Below the pieces are notes generated by a model. That model saw only the letters and a program-made list of their open reading frames with translations. It did no database searches and had not been told where the DNA came from. Position numbers and translations under genes: made by a program. A stretch of DNA of 12,861 nucleotides from Fidelibacterota bacterium (lineage in GTDB: Bacteria > Fidelibacterota > Marinisomatia > SCGC-AAA003-L08 > D37C17), in contig JABHHG010000137.1 in NCBI GenBank assembly GCA_018671635.1, positions 1 to 12,861 on the forward strand. The letters are read 5' to 3'. Positions within the stretch are counted from its first letter, which is position 1. Every line of letters begins with the position of its first letter. This document shows, piece by piece, positions 1-9,200 of the stretch.

Positions 1-312
1 CGTTATATCGTTGAAAATTCGCCAGGTGTTATTCGTTTTATAGGTCCAAAGGGGGGTGAGCCTGTCCCTTTGAGAGAAAGTGAAATAAAAAGAATTTTCG
101 GTGAAGTGGAGCGTAAAGAAGGAAAAGAAATTCTTGCGGCGCCATTTAAGGTTGGTGATCCTGTTAAGGTTATCGCAGGGCCATTTATTGATTTTACAGG
201 ATTAGTTGAAGAAATTTTTGAAGAAAAACAAAAGGTTAAAGTTGAAGTGTCCATTTTTGGACGACCAACTCCAATTGAGTTAGACTTTTTCCAAGTTGAA
301 TTAGAAAAATAG
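1..312 (+). CDS. nusG: Transcription termination/antitermination factor NusG, 3' part (5' end outside window)
   Basis: The frame is open from base 1 to a TAG stop at 310-312, giving the last 103 codons of a protein that usually has about 180 residues; the start and most of the N-terminal NGN domain lie upstream. The visible part begins with the end of the NGN domain (NSPGVIRFIG, then ESEIKRI) and continues through a linker into the C-terminal KOW domain at local residues 50-76 (FKVGDPVKVIAGPFIDFTG), ending with the typical SIFGRPTPIELDFFQVE. In the family, NGN binds the clamp of RNA polymerase and suppresses pausing, while KOW contacts Rho or ribosomal protein S10. The GPF(I)DF loop matches the region used for those contacts in E. 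coli. Only 9 bp separate it from rplK and no promoter is visible between them, so the two are probably cotranscribed. Identity is secure. Confidence 0.96.
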   Translation, partial: RYIVENSPGVIRFIGPKGGEPVPLRESEIKRIFGEVERKEGKEILAAPFKVGDPVKVIAGPFIDFTGLVEEIFEEKQKVKVEVSIFGRPTPIELDFFQVELEK

Positions 313-321
313 GTATACGTA

Positions 322-747
322 ATGGCTAAAAAAGTAGTTGGATTTATTAAGCTTCAAATTCCTGCAGGAAAGGCAAATCCTGCCCCGCCAGTTGGTCCAG
401 CATTGGGTCAGCATGGGGTGAATATAATGGAGTTTTGCAAGGCATTTAATGCAAAGACACAAGAGAATATGGGGAAGATAATCCCTGTTGAGATTACTGT
501 TTTTGCAGATCGTTCATTTACATTTATAACCAAGACACCGCCAACTCCAACTTTAATTTTAGAAGCGGTTGGTGCTAAGAAAGGTTCTGGCGAGCCAAAT
601 AGAGAAAAGATTGGTTCGATAACTAAAGAGCAGGTTAAGCAGATTGCAGAAGTTAAAATGCCGGATTTGAATGCTGCAGGCATTGAGTCCGCGATGTCTA
701 TGGTTGCGGGTACTGCTCGTAGTATGGGCGTTCTGGTTGAGGGATAG
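322..747 (+). CDS. rplK: 50S ribosomal protein L11
   Basis: The 141-residue product has the usual length of L11. It shows the proline-rich N-terminal segment (IPAGKANPAPPVGPALGQHG, residues 13-32) that packs on the 23S rRNA GTPase-associated centre and forms part of the thiostrepton site. The C-terminal rRNA-binding domain occupies about residues 70-141 and ends in AGTARSMGVLVEG. L11 helps control factor-dependent GTP hydrolysis by EF-G and is needed for RelA activation in organisms that have RelA. The ATG follows the nusG stop by 9 bp. The only SD candidate is a short AGG overlapping that stop (311-313, 8 nt before ATG), so translation may be coupled to nusG. The next gene, rplA, starts 2 bp after the stop. 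Nothing unusual is seen in the protein. Confidence 0.98.
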   Translation: MAKKVVGFIKLQIPAGKANPAPPVGPALGQHGVNIMEFCKAFNAKTQENMGKIIPVEITVFADRSFTFITKTPPTPTLILEAVGAKKGSGEPNREKIGSITKEQVKQIAEVKMPDLNAAGIESAMSMVAGTARSMGVLVEG

Positions 748-749
748 AG

Positions 750-1439
750 ATGAGTTCAAGTAAAAGATTTTTAGAAAATTATAAAGTAGTTGATCGCTTA
801 AAAGAATATGGCGTTGACGAAGCGGTTTCTATATTAAAGGATGGTAAGCCAGTTAGGTTTGATGAAACAGTTGAAGTAGCTGTGAATTTAGGAATTGACC
901 CTCGTCATTCTGACCAAATTGTGAGAGGTACTGTTGCGCTTCCTCATGGTACTGGTAAGGATGTAAAGGTTCTCGTTTTTGCTAAAGGCGATAAAGTTGC
1001 AGAGGCAGAAGCCGCCGGTGCGGATTTTGTAGGTGGAGCTGAATTCGTTGCTAAGATTAAAGAAGGCTGGACTGGAATTGACGTTATTGTTGCAACTCCT
1101 GATATGATGGCTGAAGTTGGAAAGATTGGTCGAATTTTAGGCCCTCGCGGTTTGATGCCGAATCCAAAATCAGGAACAGTTACTATGGATGTTGCAAAGG
1201 CTGTATCTGAATTAAAAGCGGGTAAAATTGAATTCCGTTGTGAAAAGAGTGGTATTGTGCATGTTGGAGTTGGAAAGCTTTCATTTGAGGCTGACCAGAT
1301 TTCCGCAAACATTAAATCCTTTATGGATGCCATCATGCGAGCAAGGCCTGCCGCATCTAAAGGGACGTATTTGAAGAAAATTTCTGTAACTTCTTCTATG
1401 GGTCCAGGTTTGAAAATTGATAAAGCAAGTGTTGTATAA
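750..1439 (+). CDS. rplA: 50S ribosomal protein L1
   Basis: The product has 229 residues, close to the family norm. It carries the L1 signature around residues 127-140 (GRILGPRGLMPNPK), with the following SGTVT, and the conserved SMGPGLKID near the C-terminus. L1 forms the mobile stalk at the E site, helps move deacylated tRNA out of the ribosome, and in many bacteria represses its own operon by binding mRNA near rplK. The start is ATG, 2 bp after the rplK stop. The SD GAGGGA (739-744) sits inside the last codons of rplK with 5 nt spacing, so rplK and rplA are tightly coupled. A 130-codon antisense open frame inside the gene is a shadow and is not annotated. Confidence 0.98.
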   Translation: MSSSKRFLENYKVVDRLKEYGVDEAVSILKDGKPVRFDETVEVAVNLGIDPRHSDQIVRGTVALPHGTGKDVKVLVFAKGDKVAEAEAAGADFVGGAEFVAKIKEGWTGIDVIVATPDMMAEVGKIGRILGPRGLMPNPKSGTVTMDVAKAVSELKAGKIEFRCEKSGIVHVGVGKLSFEADQISANIKSFMDAIMRARPAASKGTYLKKISVTSSMGPGLKIDKASVV

Positions 1440-1457
1440 AAGGTTGAAGGATTAATT

Positions 1458-1979
1458 ATGCCTACTCCACAAAAAGCACAGATAATAGCTGAAACTTCAG
1501 CTCGATTTCAAGAGGCAAAAGGTGTATATTTTACAAAATACACTGGAATGAATGTTATGCAAGCAACCAGTTTGCGTAAGCAGTTTCGTGAAAGCGATAT
1601 CGAATATGTTGTAACTAAAAATACACTTACCAAAATTGCCGCAAAAGAGGCTGGTTTTGAAGGGAAGTTTGACGATATTCTTGAAGGGCAGATTGCAATC
1701 GCGTATTCGAAAGACGATCCAACTTCACCTGCACGTGTTATTAAGGGATTCGTTAAAGAGAACAAGGAATGCTTAGATGTTGTGGGTGTTTTCTTTGAGG
1801 GTGAAGTTTTTGATCCTTCTAAATATGTTGAATTAGCAAATCTTCCATCACGTGAAGAATTGATCGCTAAGTTTGCCAGTTGTTTAAGTCAACCAATGAC
1901 AACTTTAGCATCTACATTAAATGGTGCTATGACTAAATTGGCTGGCACATTAGATAGTTTGAAAAATACTAAAGCTTAA
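1458..1979 (+). CDS. rplJ: 50S ribosomal protein L10 (stalk base)
   Basis: This 173-residue protein matches L10. The N-terminal globular domain binds 23S rRNA next to L11 and includes the typical TKNTLTKIAAKEAG stretch and the FEGEVFDPSKY-type end of the domain. The conserved ELANLPSREEL hinge then leads to a long C-terminal helix that anchors L7/L12 dimers. About 42 residues follow the LPS hinge motif, against roughly 35 in E. coli L10 (165 residues in total), which suggests room for one more L12 dimer. The ATG has a good SD (AAGGA, 1447-1451, 6 nt spacing). The gap from rplA is only 18 bp, so no long L10-binding leader lies in intergenic DNA. rplL follows after 23 bp, as is usual. Confidence 0.97.
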   Translation: MPTPQKAQIIAETSARFQEAKGVYFTKYTGMNVMQATSLRKQFRESDIEYVVTKNTLTKIAAKEAGFEGKFDDILEGQIAIAYSKDDPTSPARVIKGFVKENKECLDVVGVFFEGEVFDPSKYVELANLPSREELIAKFASCLSQPMTTLASTLNGAMTKLAGTLDSLKNTKA

Positions 1980-2002
1980 TTATAATCAGGAGAAAGTAAA
2001 TC

Positions 2003-2380
2003 ATGGCTGATATCAAAAGAGAAGACGTTTTAACATATTTAGAAACTGCAAATATGTTAGAGGTATCTGAGCTAATCAAAGACATCGAAGAAAAATTTGG
2101 CGTTACTGCTGCTGCACCTGTTGCAGTTGCTGGTGGTGCTGCTCCTGCGGCTGAAGCTGCAGAAGAAAAATCTGAATTTGATGTTGAATTAACTGGTGTT
2201 GGTGAAAAGAAAATCAACGTTATTAAAGTGATTCGTGAAATAACAGCACTTGGCTTAAAAGAAGCTAAAGAAATTGCTGATAGCGCACCTTCAGTTGTTA
2301 AAGAAGCTGCTGCAAAAGAAGAAGCTGAAGAAATTAAAAAGAAACTTGAAGATGCTGGAGCTACAGTTACTTTAAAGTAA
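2003..2380 (+). CDS. rplL: 50S ribosomal protein L7/L12 (stalk)
   Basis: The 125-residue acidic, alanine-rich product is L7/L12. Residues 1-33 form the dimerisation domain that binds L10, and residues 34-57 are a flexible Ala/Gly/Pro/Glu hinge. Residues 58-125 form the C-terminal domain that recruits IF2, EF-Tu, EF-G and RF3. The factor-binding face is recognisable (NVIKVIRE, then LGLKEAK, including K75, R78 and K89). The commonly seen TGLGL reads TALGL here (Ala82), a mild substitution at a position that varies in the family. The start is ATG with a strong SD, AGGAG at 1988-1992, 10 nt upstream. High L12 output relative to L10 is expected because several copies per ribosome are needed, which fits the stronger SD. 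Confidence 0.98.
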   Translation: MADIKREDVLTYLETANMLEVSELIKDIEEKFGVTAAAPVAVAGGAAPAAEAAEEKSEFDVELTGVGEKKINVIKVIREITALGLKEAKEIADSAPSVVKEAAAKEEAEEIKKKLEDAGATVTLK

Positions 2381-2449
2381 CTAATTCAGCATTATCATTT
2401 TAAACACTTCACATAAATACTTTTTAACCATTAGTAGGAGGGTACTCAC
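2381..2449 (+). other. rplL-rpoB intercistronic spacer
   Basis: This 69-bp AT-rich spacer separates the ribosomal protein genes from the polymerase genes. In E. coli the corresponding region holds a partial terminator and an RNase III site. Here I see no GC-rich hairpin followed by a T-run. The only complementarity I noticed is ACTAAT (2380-2385) with ATTAGT (2430-2435), which would close a 44-nt loop just upstream of the rpoB SD; it is too short to claim. The 3' end carries the rpoB ribosome binding site, listed separately. No gene is present. Confidence 0.6.
2436..2441 (+). promoter_or_regulatory. Perfect Shine-Dalgarno site for the TTG start of rpoB
   Basis: AGGAGG lies 8 nt before the TTG at 2450-2452 and is the strongest ribosome binding site in the window. 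It decides the start: no ATG lies at the right distance, and the only alternative is a GTG two codons further in (2456). A strong SD paired with a weak start codon may tune RpoB synthesis to that of RpoC. Confidence 0.8.
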
Positions 2450-5400
2450 TTGAGCGTGACTACCAAGCAAGCTTTCGCACGTCATAACTTTGGCCGTATC
2501 GAAACGGCTTCCCCTATCCCTGATTTATTAGCAATTCAGCTAGCATCCTTTGAGGATTTTCTTCAAGAGGATGTTCTGCCTGAAAAGCGTAAGAATAAAG
2601 GATTAGAAGCTGTATTTAAGAACATGTTCCCTGTTGAAGACAATCACAGGAATTATGTTTTGGAATATAAGCACTACTATCTTGGTTTGCCCAAATACAA
2701 AGTGAAGGAGTGCCTTGAGCGACGAATTTCTTATAATCTGCCACTTAAGGTTCGTTTTGTTCTGCATATTACTGATGAAAATGAACGCTCGAAATACGTT
2801 CAAAGTATTGAGCAAGATGTATTCTTTGGCAATATTCCATTTATGACCGAAAGTGGTACTTTCGTTATTAATGGCGCTGAACGTGTTATTGTAAGTCAGC
2901 TTCAACGTTCTCCAGGAGTATTCTTTGACCAAAGTTTTCACCCGAACGGTACTAAAATTTATCAAGCGCGAATTATTCCTTTTAGAGGCTCTTGGGTAGA
3001 TTTTACCACCGATATTTATGATTGCATTTATGCCATCATTGATCGTCGTAGAAAATTCCCAGCAACGCTACTTCTTCGCGCTATCGGTTATTCAACCAAT
3101 AAAGATATTTTTGATGCATTCAATTTAACGGATACATTCAAAATATCTGCAAAGAAAAAGTTGATGGGTAAAAAGCTTCTTGAAGATGTAGTCAATACTG
3201 AAACAGGTGAGTTAATTGACGAGCAGGGTGAAGTTATAACTGAAGAAAAGATAGAAATTTGGAAGGCTGCAGGTGTCACAGAGTTAACTGTTACAAAAAC
3301 CACTGATTCTTTAGATGTTGAGATGCTTCTTAATACCATGGAAAAAGATCCAACCACGAATACGGGTGAAGCATTATTGCTTTTATATCAACACCTTCGT
3401 ACTGGAGAAGCTCCTTCTGTAGAAGTTGCAAGAAAGTTCATTGAAAAGATGTTCTTCTCAACTAAAAAGTATGATCTTGGTGCAGTCGGTCGTTATCGAA
3501 TTAATAAGAAGTTTGATTTGCATGCTTCTATTGATGAACCTGTGCTTACCAAAGATGATTTTATTAATGTGTTTGGTTATCTGATTTCTATGAGAAATGG
3601 TGAGCGAGGGCCTGATGATATAGATCACTTGGGTAATCGTCGTATCCGTACGGTGGGTGAGCAATTGGCTAATCAATTTAATATTGCATTAAGCCGGATG
3701 TATCGTACTATTCGTGAGAAGATGAATCAGCGTGAGGCTGAAAGTTTAACGCCACAAGATCTTGTGAATTCTAGAATCGTATCAACTGTATTAAATACAT
3801 TTTTTGGTACAAGTCAACTTTCTCAATTTATGGATCAAACAAATCCATTGGCAGAAGTTACGCATAAGCGCAGAATTTCATCACTTGGTCCAGGTGGTCT
3901 GTCGCGTGAGCGCGCTGGTTTTGAGGTTCGTGATGTGCATTATACTCACTATGGAAGATTATGCCCAATTGAAACTCCTGAGGGTCCGAATATTGGACTT
4001 ATCAATTCATTGGCAATACATGGAGTTGTAAACAATTTAGGCTTCATCGAATCTCCCTATTGTAAAATTGATCATAAGCGTGACGGAAGTTATAATATAA
4101 CAAGGAAAGTGCAGTTTTTATCTCCTGATGAAGAAGATAGAGCTTTTATTTCTCAAGCAATTGCTCCTATTGAAAATGGGCAGTTTCTTGAAGAGCATGT
4201 TCGTACACGAAATGGTGAAGATTTCCCGCTCGTAACACCTGATAAGGTTGATTTTATTGACGTATCAGCAAGTCAGATTGTGAGTGTATCTGCGTCATTG
4301 ATTCCATTTTTGGAAAATGATGATGCAAACCGGGCGCTTATGGGTTCAAATATGATGCGTCAATCTGTGCCGTTGCTTCGTCCAGAAGCACCAATCGTTG
4401 GGACGGGTATGGAAAGAGCTGTGGCTCAAGACTCGCGATCTGTAATTGTTTCAGATGTTGATGGTGTTATTGAAGGAGCGGATGCGCGTAAAATTGTAAT
4501 TCGTACATCAGGCGAGCCTGAAGAATTAAAATTAGTTCAGGATGAAAATCGTAAGACATATACACTCAAGAAATTATTGAGAACGAACCAAAATACATCT
4601 ATTAATCAAGTTCCCTGTGTGTTGCCAGGACAAAAGATTAAGGCTGGAGATGTGTTGGCGGATGGCCACTCAACAATGGATGGTGAGCTGGCATTGGGTC
4701 GTAACTTGAAAGTTGCATTTATGCCTTGGCGTGGTTATAACTACGAAGATGCTATCATAATTAATGAACGATTGATGAAAGAAGATGTGCTTACATCTTT
4801 GCATTTGAAGGAGTTCGAAGTTGAAATTCGTGATACAAAGCGTGGTGAAGAAGAATTGACTAATGAAATTCCAAATGTAAGTGAAGAAGCGACACGTAAT
4901 TTGGATGCTCGTGGTATTGTTCGGGTGGGTGCGCATGTACACTCGGGAGATATTCTTGTGGGTAAGGTAACTCCAAAAGGTGAGACTGACCCAACTCCTG
5001 AAGAAAAGCTATTGAGAGCCATTTTTGGTGAAAAAGCGGGTGATGTTAAAGACGCATCAAAAACTTGCCCAACAGGTGTAAGTGGTGTTGTTGTAGAAAC
5101 TCAACTTTTTGAACGTAAGAGTATGGCTGTTCGCGCTGAAGAAAAGCAACAAATTCGTGAATTGCAAAAAATAGCACGTAAAGAGCGTGTATCTTTGATG
5201 ACAATCAGAGATGAATTATTAAAAATACAATTGAAAGATCAAATTTCTGGTGGTATCCGTGATGCGGCTAGTGATAAGACTGCAATTAAGGCTAAAACAC
5301 TGTTGACTAAGCAGCGTATTTTGGGTCTTGATTTTGAAGGTCTTTCGCTAAAATCACCATGGGTTGAAAATCCGATTATTTGGAATAAAATTCTAAAAAT

Positions 5401-6220
5401 TTGGACAAACTATCGCAGAAACTTACGTCAATTAGAAGAAACACTGGAAGCGGATGTGTTTAAGCTTAGAGTGGGTGACGAACTTCAGCAAGGTGTTATG
5501 AAACTTGCAAAAGTTAGTATTGCGCAAAAACGTAAAGTGTCTGTGGGTGACAAGATGGCTGGTCGTCATGGCAACAAGGGTATTGTATCCATTATTGTGC
5601 CTGAAGAGGACATGCCTTTTATGGCTGATGGCACTCCTGTAGATATTATTTTGAATCCACTTGGTGTGCCTTCACGGATGAACTTGGGGCAGTTGTATGA
5701 AACCATGCTTGGTTGGGCTGGTGATAAATTGGGTAAGCATTATTCTACTCCAGTTTTCGATGGGGCTACCAATGCGCAAGTTAAAGCTGAGTTAGTTGAG
5801 GCTGGTTTGCCTATAAGCGGTAAAATTGATTTATGGGATGGTCGTACCGGTGAGAAGATTTCTTCTCCTGTAACATGTGGTGTAATTTACATGATGAAAT
5901 TATCTCATTTAATTGATGATAAGATGCACGCACGTTCAACTGGACCATACTCACTTATTACGCAACAACCACTTGGTGGTAAGGCTCAATCTGGTGGTCA
6001 AAGATTTGGTGAAATGGAAGTATGGGCACTGGAAGCATATGGTGCTGCATACACGCTTCAAGAAATCTTGACAACTAAATCGGATGACGTTGATGGTCGT
6101 ACAAAGCTTTATAATGCTTTGGTACGTGGTAATAATACACCTGAAGCAAATATTCCAGAATCATTCAATGTTCTTTGTAAAGAGCTTGAAGGTCTTGGTC
6201 TAAAAGTCGTACTCGACTAA
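2450..6220 (+). CDS. rpoB: DNA-directed RNA polymerase subunit beta
   Basis: The 1256-residue product is a complete beta subunit, shorter than E. coli RpoB (1342) and near the length I recall for FCB-group proteins. In order it shows the protrusion (FVINGAERVIVSQLQRSPGVFF), the lobe with a lineage-specific insert around residues 230-300, and the fork and rifampicin pocket (SQLSQFMDQTNPLAEVTHKRR). Next come the GRLCPIETPEGPNIGLINSLA stretch, the flap, the active-site segment GDKMAGRHGNKG (1033-1044), and the clamp end GQRFGEMEVWALEAYG. Rifampicin-contact equivalents are wild type at S458, D462, H472 and S477 (E. coli 512, 516, 526, 531). The E. coli S522 equivalent is Ala468, which I recall as usual in Bacteroidota. 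The start is TTG with a perfect SD. rpoC follows after 16 bp. Confidence 0.98.
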   Translation: MSVTTKQAFARHNFGRIETASPIPDLLAIQLASFEDFLQEDVLPEKRKNKGLEAVFKNMFPVEDNHRNYVLEYKHYYLGLPKYKVKECLERRISYNLPLKVRFVLHITDENERSKYVQSIEQDVFFGNIPFMTESGTFVINGAERVIVSQLQRSPGVFFDQSFHPNGTKIYQARIIPFRGSWVDFTTDIYDCIYAIIDRRRKFPATLLLRAIGYSTNKDIFDAFNLTDTFKISAKKKLMGKKLLEDVVNTETGELIDEQGEVITEEKIEIWKAAGVTELTVTKTTDSLDVEMLLNTMEKDPTTNTGEALLLLYQHLRTGEAPSVEVARKFIEKMFFSTKKYDLGAVGRYRINKKFDLHASIDEPVLTKDDFINVFGYLISMRNGERGPDDIDHLGNRRIRTVGEQLANQFNIALSRMYRTIREKMNQREAESLTPQDLVNSRIVSTVLNTFFGTSQLSQFMDQTNPLAEVTHKRRISSLGPGGLSRERAGFEVRDVHYTHYGRLCPIETPEGPNIGLINSLAIHGVVNNLGFIESPYCKIDHKRDGSYNITRKVQFLSPDEEDRAFISQAIAPIENGQFLEEHVRTRNGEDFPLVTPDKVDFIDVSASQIVSVSASLIPFLENDDANRALMGSNMMRQSVPLLRPEAPIVGTGMERAVAQDSRSVIVSDVDGVIEGADARKIVIRTSGEPEELKLVQDENRKTYTLKKLLRTNQNTSINQVPCVLPGQKIKAGDVLADGHSTMDGELALGRNLKVAFMPWRGYNYEDAIIINERLMKEDVLTSLHLKEFEVEIRDTKRGEEELTNEIPNVSEEATRNLDARGIVRVGAHVHSGDILVGKVTPKGETDPTPEEKLLRAIFGEKAGDVKDASKTCPTGVSGVVVETQLFERKSMAVRAEEKQQIRELQKIARKERVSLMTIRDELLKIQLKDQISGGIRDAASDKTAIKAKTLLTKQRILGLDFEGLSLKSPWVENPIIWNKILKIWTNYRRNLRQLEETLEADVFKLRVGDELQQGVMKLAKVSIAQKRKVSVGDKMAGRHGNKGIVSIIVPEEDMPFMADGTPVDIILNPLGVPSRMNLGQLYETMLGWAGDKLGKHYSTPVFDGATNAQVKAELVEAGLPISGKIDLWDGRTGEKISSPVTCGVIYMMKLSHLIDDKMHARSTGPYSLITQQPLGGKAQSGGQRFGEMEVWALEAYGAAYTLQEILTTKSDDVDGRTKLYNALVRGNNTPEANIPESFNVLCKELEGLGLKVVLD

Positions 6221-6236
6221 TTAAAGGGATATAATA

Positions 6237-9200
6237 ATGGCATTTTCAACCATGGCAAGCCGGAAATCTAATTCTTTTACATCCATTACTTTGGGTTTAC
6301 TTTCACCTGAAGAAATTTTAGATCGTTCCAGAGGTGAAATCCTGAAACCTGAAACAATTAACTATCGATCATATAAGCCAGAAAAAGATGGTTTATTCTG
6401 CGAAAAGATTTTTGGTCCGACAAAAGACTGGGAATGCCATTGCGGAAAATATAAGCGTATTCGATATCGAGGTATTGTTTGTGATAGATGTGGTGTTGAG
6501 GTCACACGTAAAACGGTTCGTCGTGAGCGAATGGGTCATATAACTCTAGCTGTTCCTGTAGTTCATATTTGGTATCTGCGGTCTATCCCAAGTAAAATTA
6601 GTTACCTCCTCGGTTATACAACCAAAGAGCTAGAGCAAATTGCATATTATGAAAAGTTTATTATTCTTAATCCTGGTACTTCTGGGCGAGAATATGGTGA
6701 GCTTATCGATGAAAATGAATTCTTAGATTTGGATGAAGAATTCGGAATCGATGTTGCTAGTGAAGATGACATCGATAATGATAATTACTTCATCGCCGAA
6801 ATGGGTGGTGATGCTATACTTACTCTTCTTAAAGATTTAGATATTATTGGAACAATAAGGGAATTATTAACGCTCATTAAGGGCAAAACTTCTGTTCAAA
6901 AGCGTGAAAATGCATTGAAGCGATTACGTGTTTTAAAGCAGTTTGATCCACGTATAGAAAAGAAAGTCCAAAACCGTCCAGAGTGGATGGTGCTTAGTAT
7001 TTTGCCGGTAATCCCACCAGAATTACGTCCACTGGTACCATTGGATGGTGGCCGTTTTGCTGCATCTGATTTGAATGATTTGTATCGCCGGGTAATTATT
7101 AGAAACAATCGTTTGAAGCAGTTGATGGAAATCAAAGCTCCAGACGTTATTCTTCGAAACGAAAAGCGAATGCTTCAAGAAGCTGTTGATGCGCTATTGG
7201 ATAATAGCCGAATGAAATCTGCGGTTAGAAGTGGTACGCGTCGACCATTAAAATCTTTAAGTGATTCACTTAAGGGTAAAGGGGGTCGTTTCCGTCAAAA
7301 TCTATTGGGTAAACGTGTAGATTATTCAGGACGTTCTGTTATTGTAGTTGGTCCAGAATTAAAACTTCATGAGTGTGGTATCCCTAAAGAAATGGCAATG
7401 GAATTATTTAAGCCATTGATCATTAATCAATTGATTCGTGATGGATATGCTCGGACGCCAAGAAGTGCTAAGATGTTGATTGAGCGGAAGGCTGAAGAAG
7501 TATATAAAGTATTAGAAAAAACGGTAAGGAATCACCCCGTGATGCTTAACCGTGCACCAACACTTCACCGTTTGGGTATTCAGGCTTTCCAGCCTGTATT
7601 GATAGATGGCCGTGCAATCCGTTTGCATCCATTGGTTTGTGCAGCATTTAATGCGGATTTCGATGGTGACCAAATGGCTGTCCATGTACCATTATCAGCA
7701 GAAGCGCAAACTGAAGCATGGTTGCTTATGCTTTCAAGTCACAATATTTTACATCCTGCACACGGTAGGCCCATTGCAATTCCATCTCAGGATATGGTAT
7801 TGGGAACCTATTATTTAACTCGTGCTCGTGATGGTGAAGTTGGAGAAGGTTCAAGTTTCGGTTCTTTTGATGAAGTGTCATTGGCATTTGAAAATAACGA
7901 AATTACACCCCATGCTAAAATTAATATTAGATTAAATGGCGAGTGGATTAATGATACTACTGTGGGTCGAGTAATATTCAACAATGTGCTCCCAGATGAA
8001 ATGCCATATTTTAATGAAACTATCGATAAAAAGAAAATAACAAAAATTATTGGTAAGAGTTATAAGGACTGCGGAAACTATAAGACAGTTTCGTTTCTTG
8101 ATGAATTAAAAGATCTTGGTTTTGATTTTGCATATAAGAGTGGACTATCAATTGCCATTTCCGACATTCATATTCCTGAAAGAAAAGCTGAACTCCTTGC
8201 TAAAGCTGATGCCATAGTAGAGGACATTCAAGGGAAGTTTGAGCGTCATGTATTGACTGAAGGTGAAAGATATAATAAGGTTATTGATATTTGGACGCAT
8301 GCTACAAATGATGTTGCTGCTGAAATGTTTAAAGAATTAGAGGGCGATAATCAGGGTTTTAACCCATTGTTTATGATGGCAGATTCGGGTGCTCGGGGTA
8401 GTCAAGATCAGATCAAACAGTTGGCAGGTATGCGTGGTTTGATGGCGAAGCCAAAGAAAAGTATGACAGGTGCATCTGGTGAAATTATTGAAAATCCAAT
8501 TAAGGCCAACTTTAAAGAAGGTCTAAGTGCGTTTGAATATTTCATTTCTACACACGGTGCTCGTAAAGGTCTTGCTGATACTGCGTTAAAAACTGCTGAT
8601 GCAGGATATTTGACTCGTCGTTTAGTTGACGTTGCTCAAGATGTTACAATCACAATGGATGATTGTGGAACAATTAAAGGCCTATTACTTGAAGACCTTA
8701 AAGAAGGTGAAGAAGTAATTGAATATTTAGCCGAACGGATTTTGGGCAGGTTTTCTCAAGATTCAATTGTTGATCCAGTTGATGGAACTGTATTTGCAAA
8801 ACCAAATACACTATTGGATGTCGCAGTTGTTGACGCAATCGAAGACAGTAATATTTTCCAAGCTAGTGTTCGTTCAGTATTAACCTGTGAAGCGCCACAT
8901 GGTGTATGTGTAAAATGTTATGGTTTGAATTTAGCTTCAAATAGAGATGCAAAACAGGGTGATTCTGTAGGAATTATGGCTGCGCAATCTATTGGTGAGC
9001 CGGGAACCCAGTTAACATTGCGTACTTTCCATATTGGTGGTACAGCTTCTCGTATTGTTGAGCAGTCTCATATGGATACGAAACGTGCGGGTAAACTTAA
9101 GTTTTCTAAAAACCTTTCACTCATTAGCGTCATAGATGAAAATGATGGTGAACGTAATAATATTGCCACAGTAAGAAATGGTAAAATTGAATTATTGGAC

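Noticed and set aside
249..262. Hairpin GTCCA-TTTT-TGGAC near the nusG 3' end
   Set aside because: It encodes the strongly conserved SIFG segment, so the pairing is explained by codons, and it is not followed by a T-run.
944..1336. 130-codon open frame on the - strand inside rplA
   Set aside because: It lies wholly within a conserved coding gene, has no SD and no recognisable family; it is a codon-usage shadow.
2380..2435. ACTAAT/ATTAGT complementarity that could occlude the rpoB SD region
   Set aside because: Six A/T-rich pairs closing a 44-nt loop are expected by chance and would be unstable.
2603..2965. 120-codon open frame on the - strand inside rpoB
   Set aside because: It overlaps conserved RpoB protrusion sequence and shows no family resemblance; treated as a shadow.
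3821..3880. Possible rifampicin-resistance changes in RpoB
   Set aside because: The main contact residues S458, D462, H472 and S477 are wild type; Ala468 at the S522 equivalent appears to be a lineage norm, not a resistance change.
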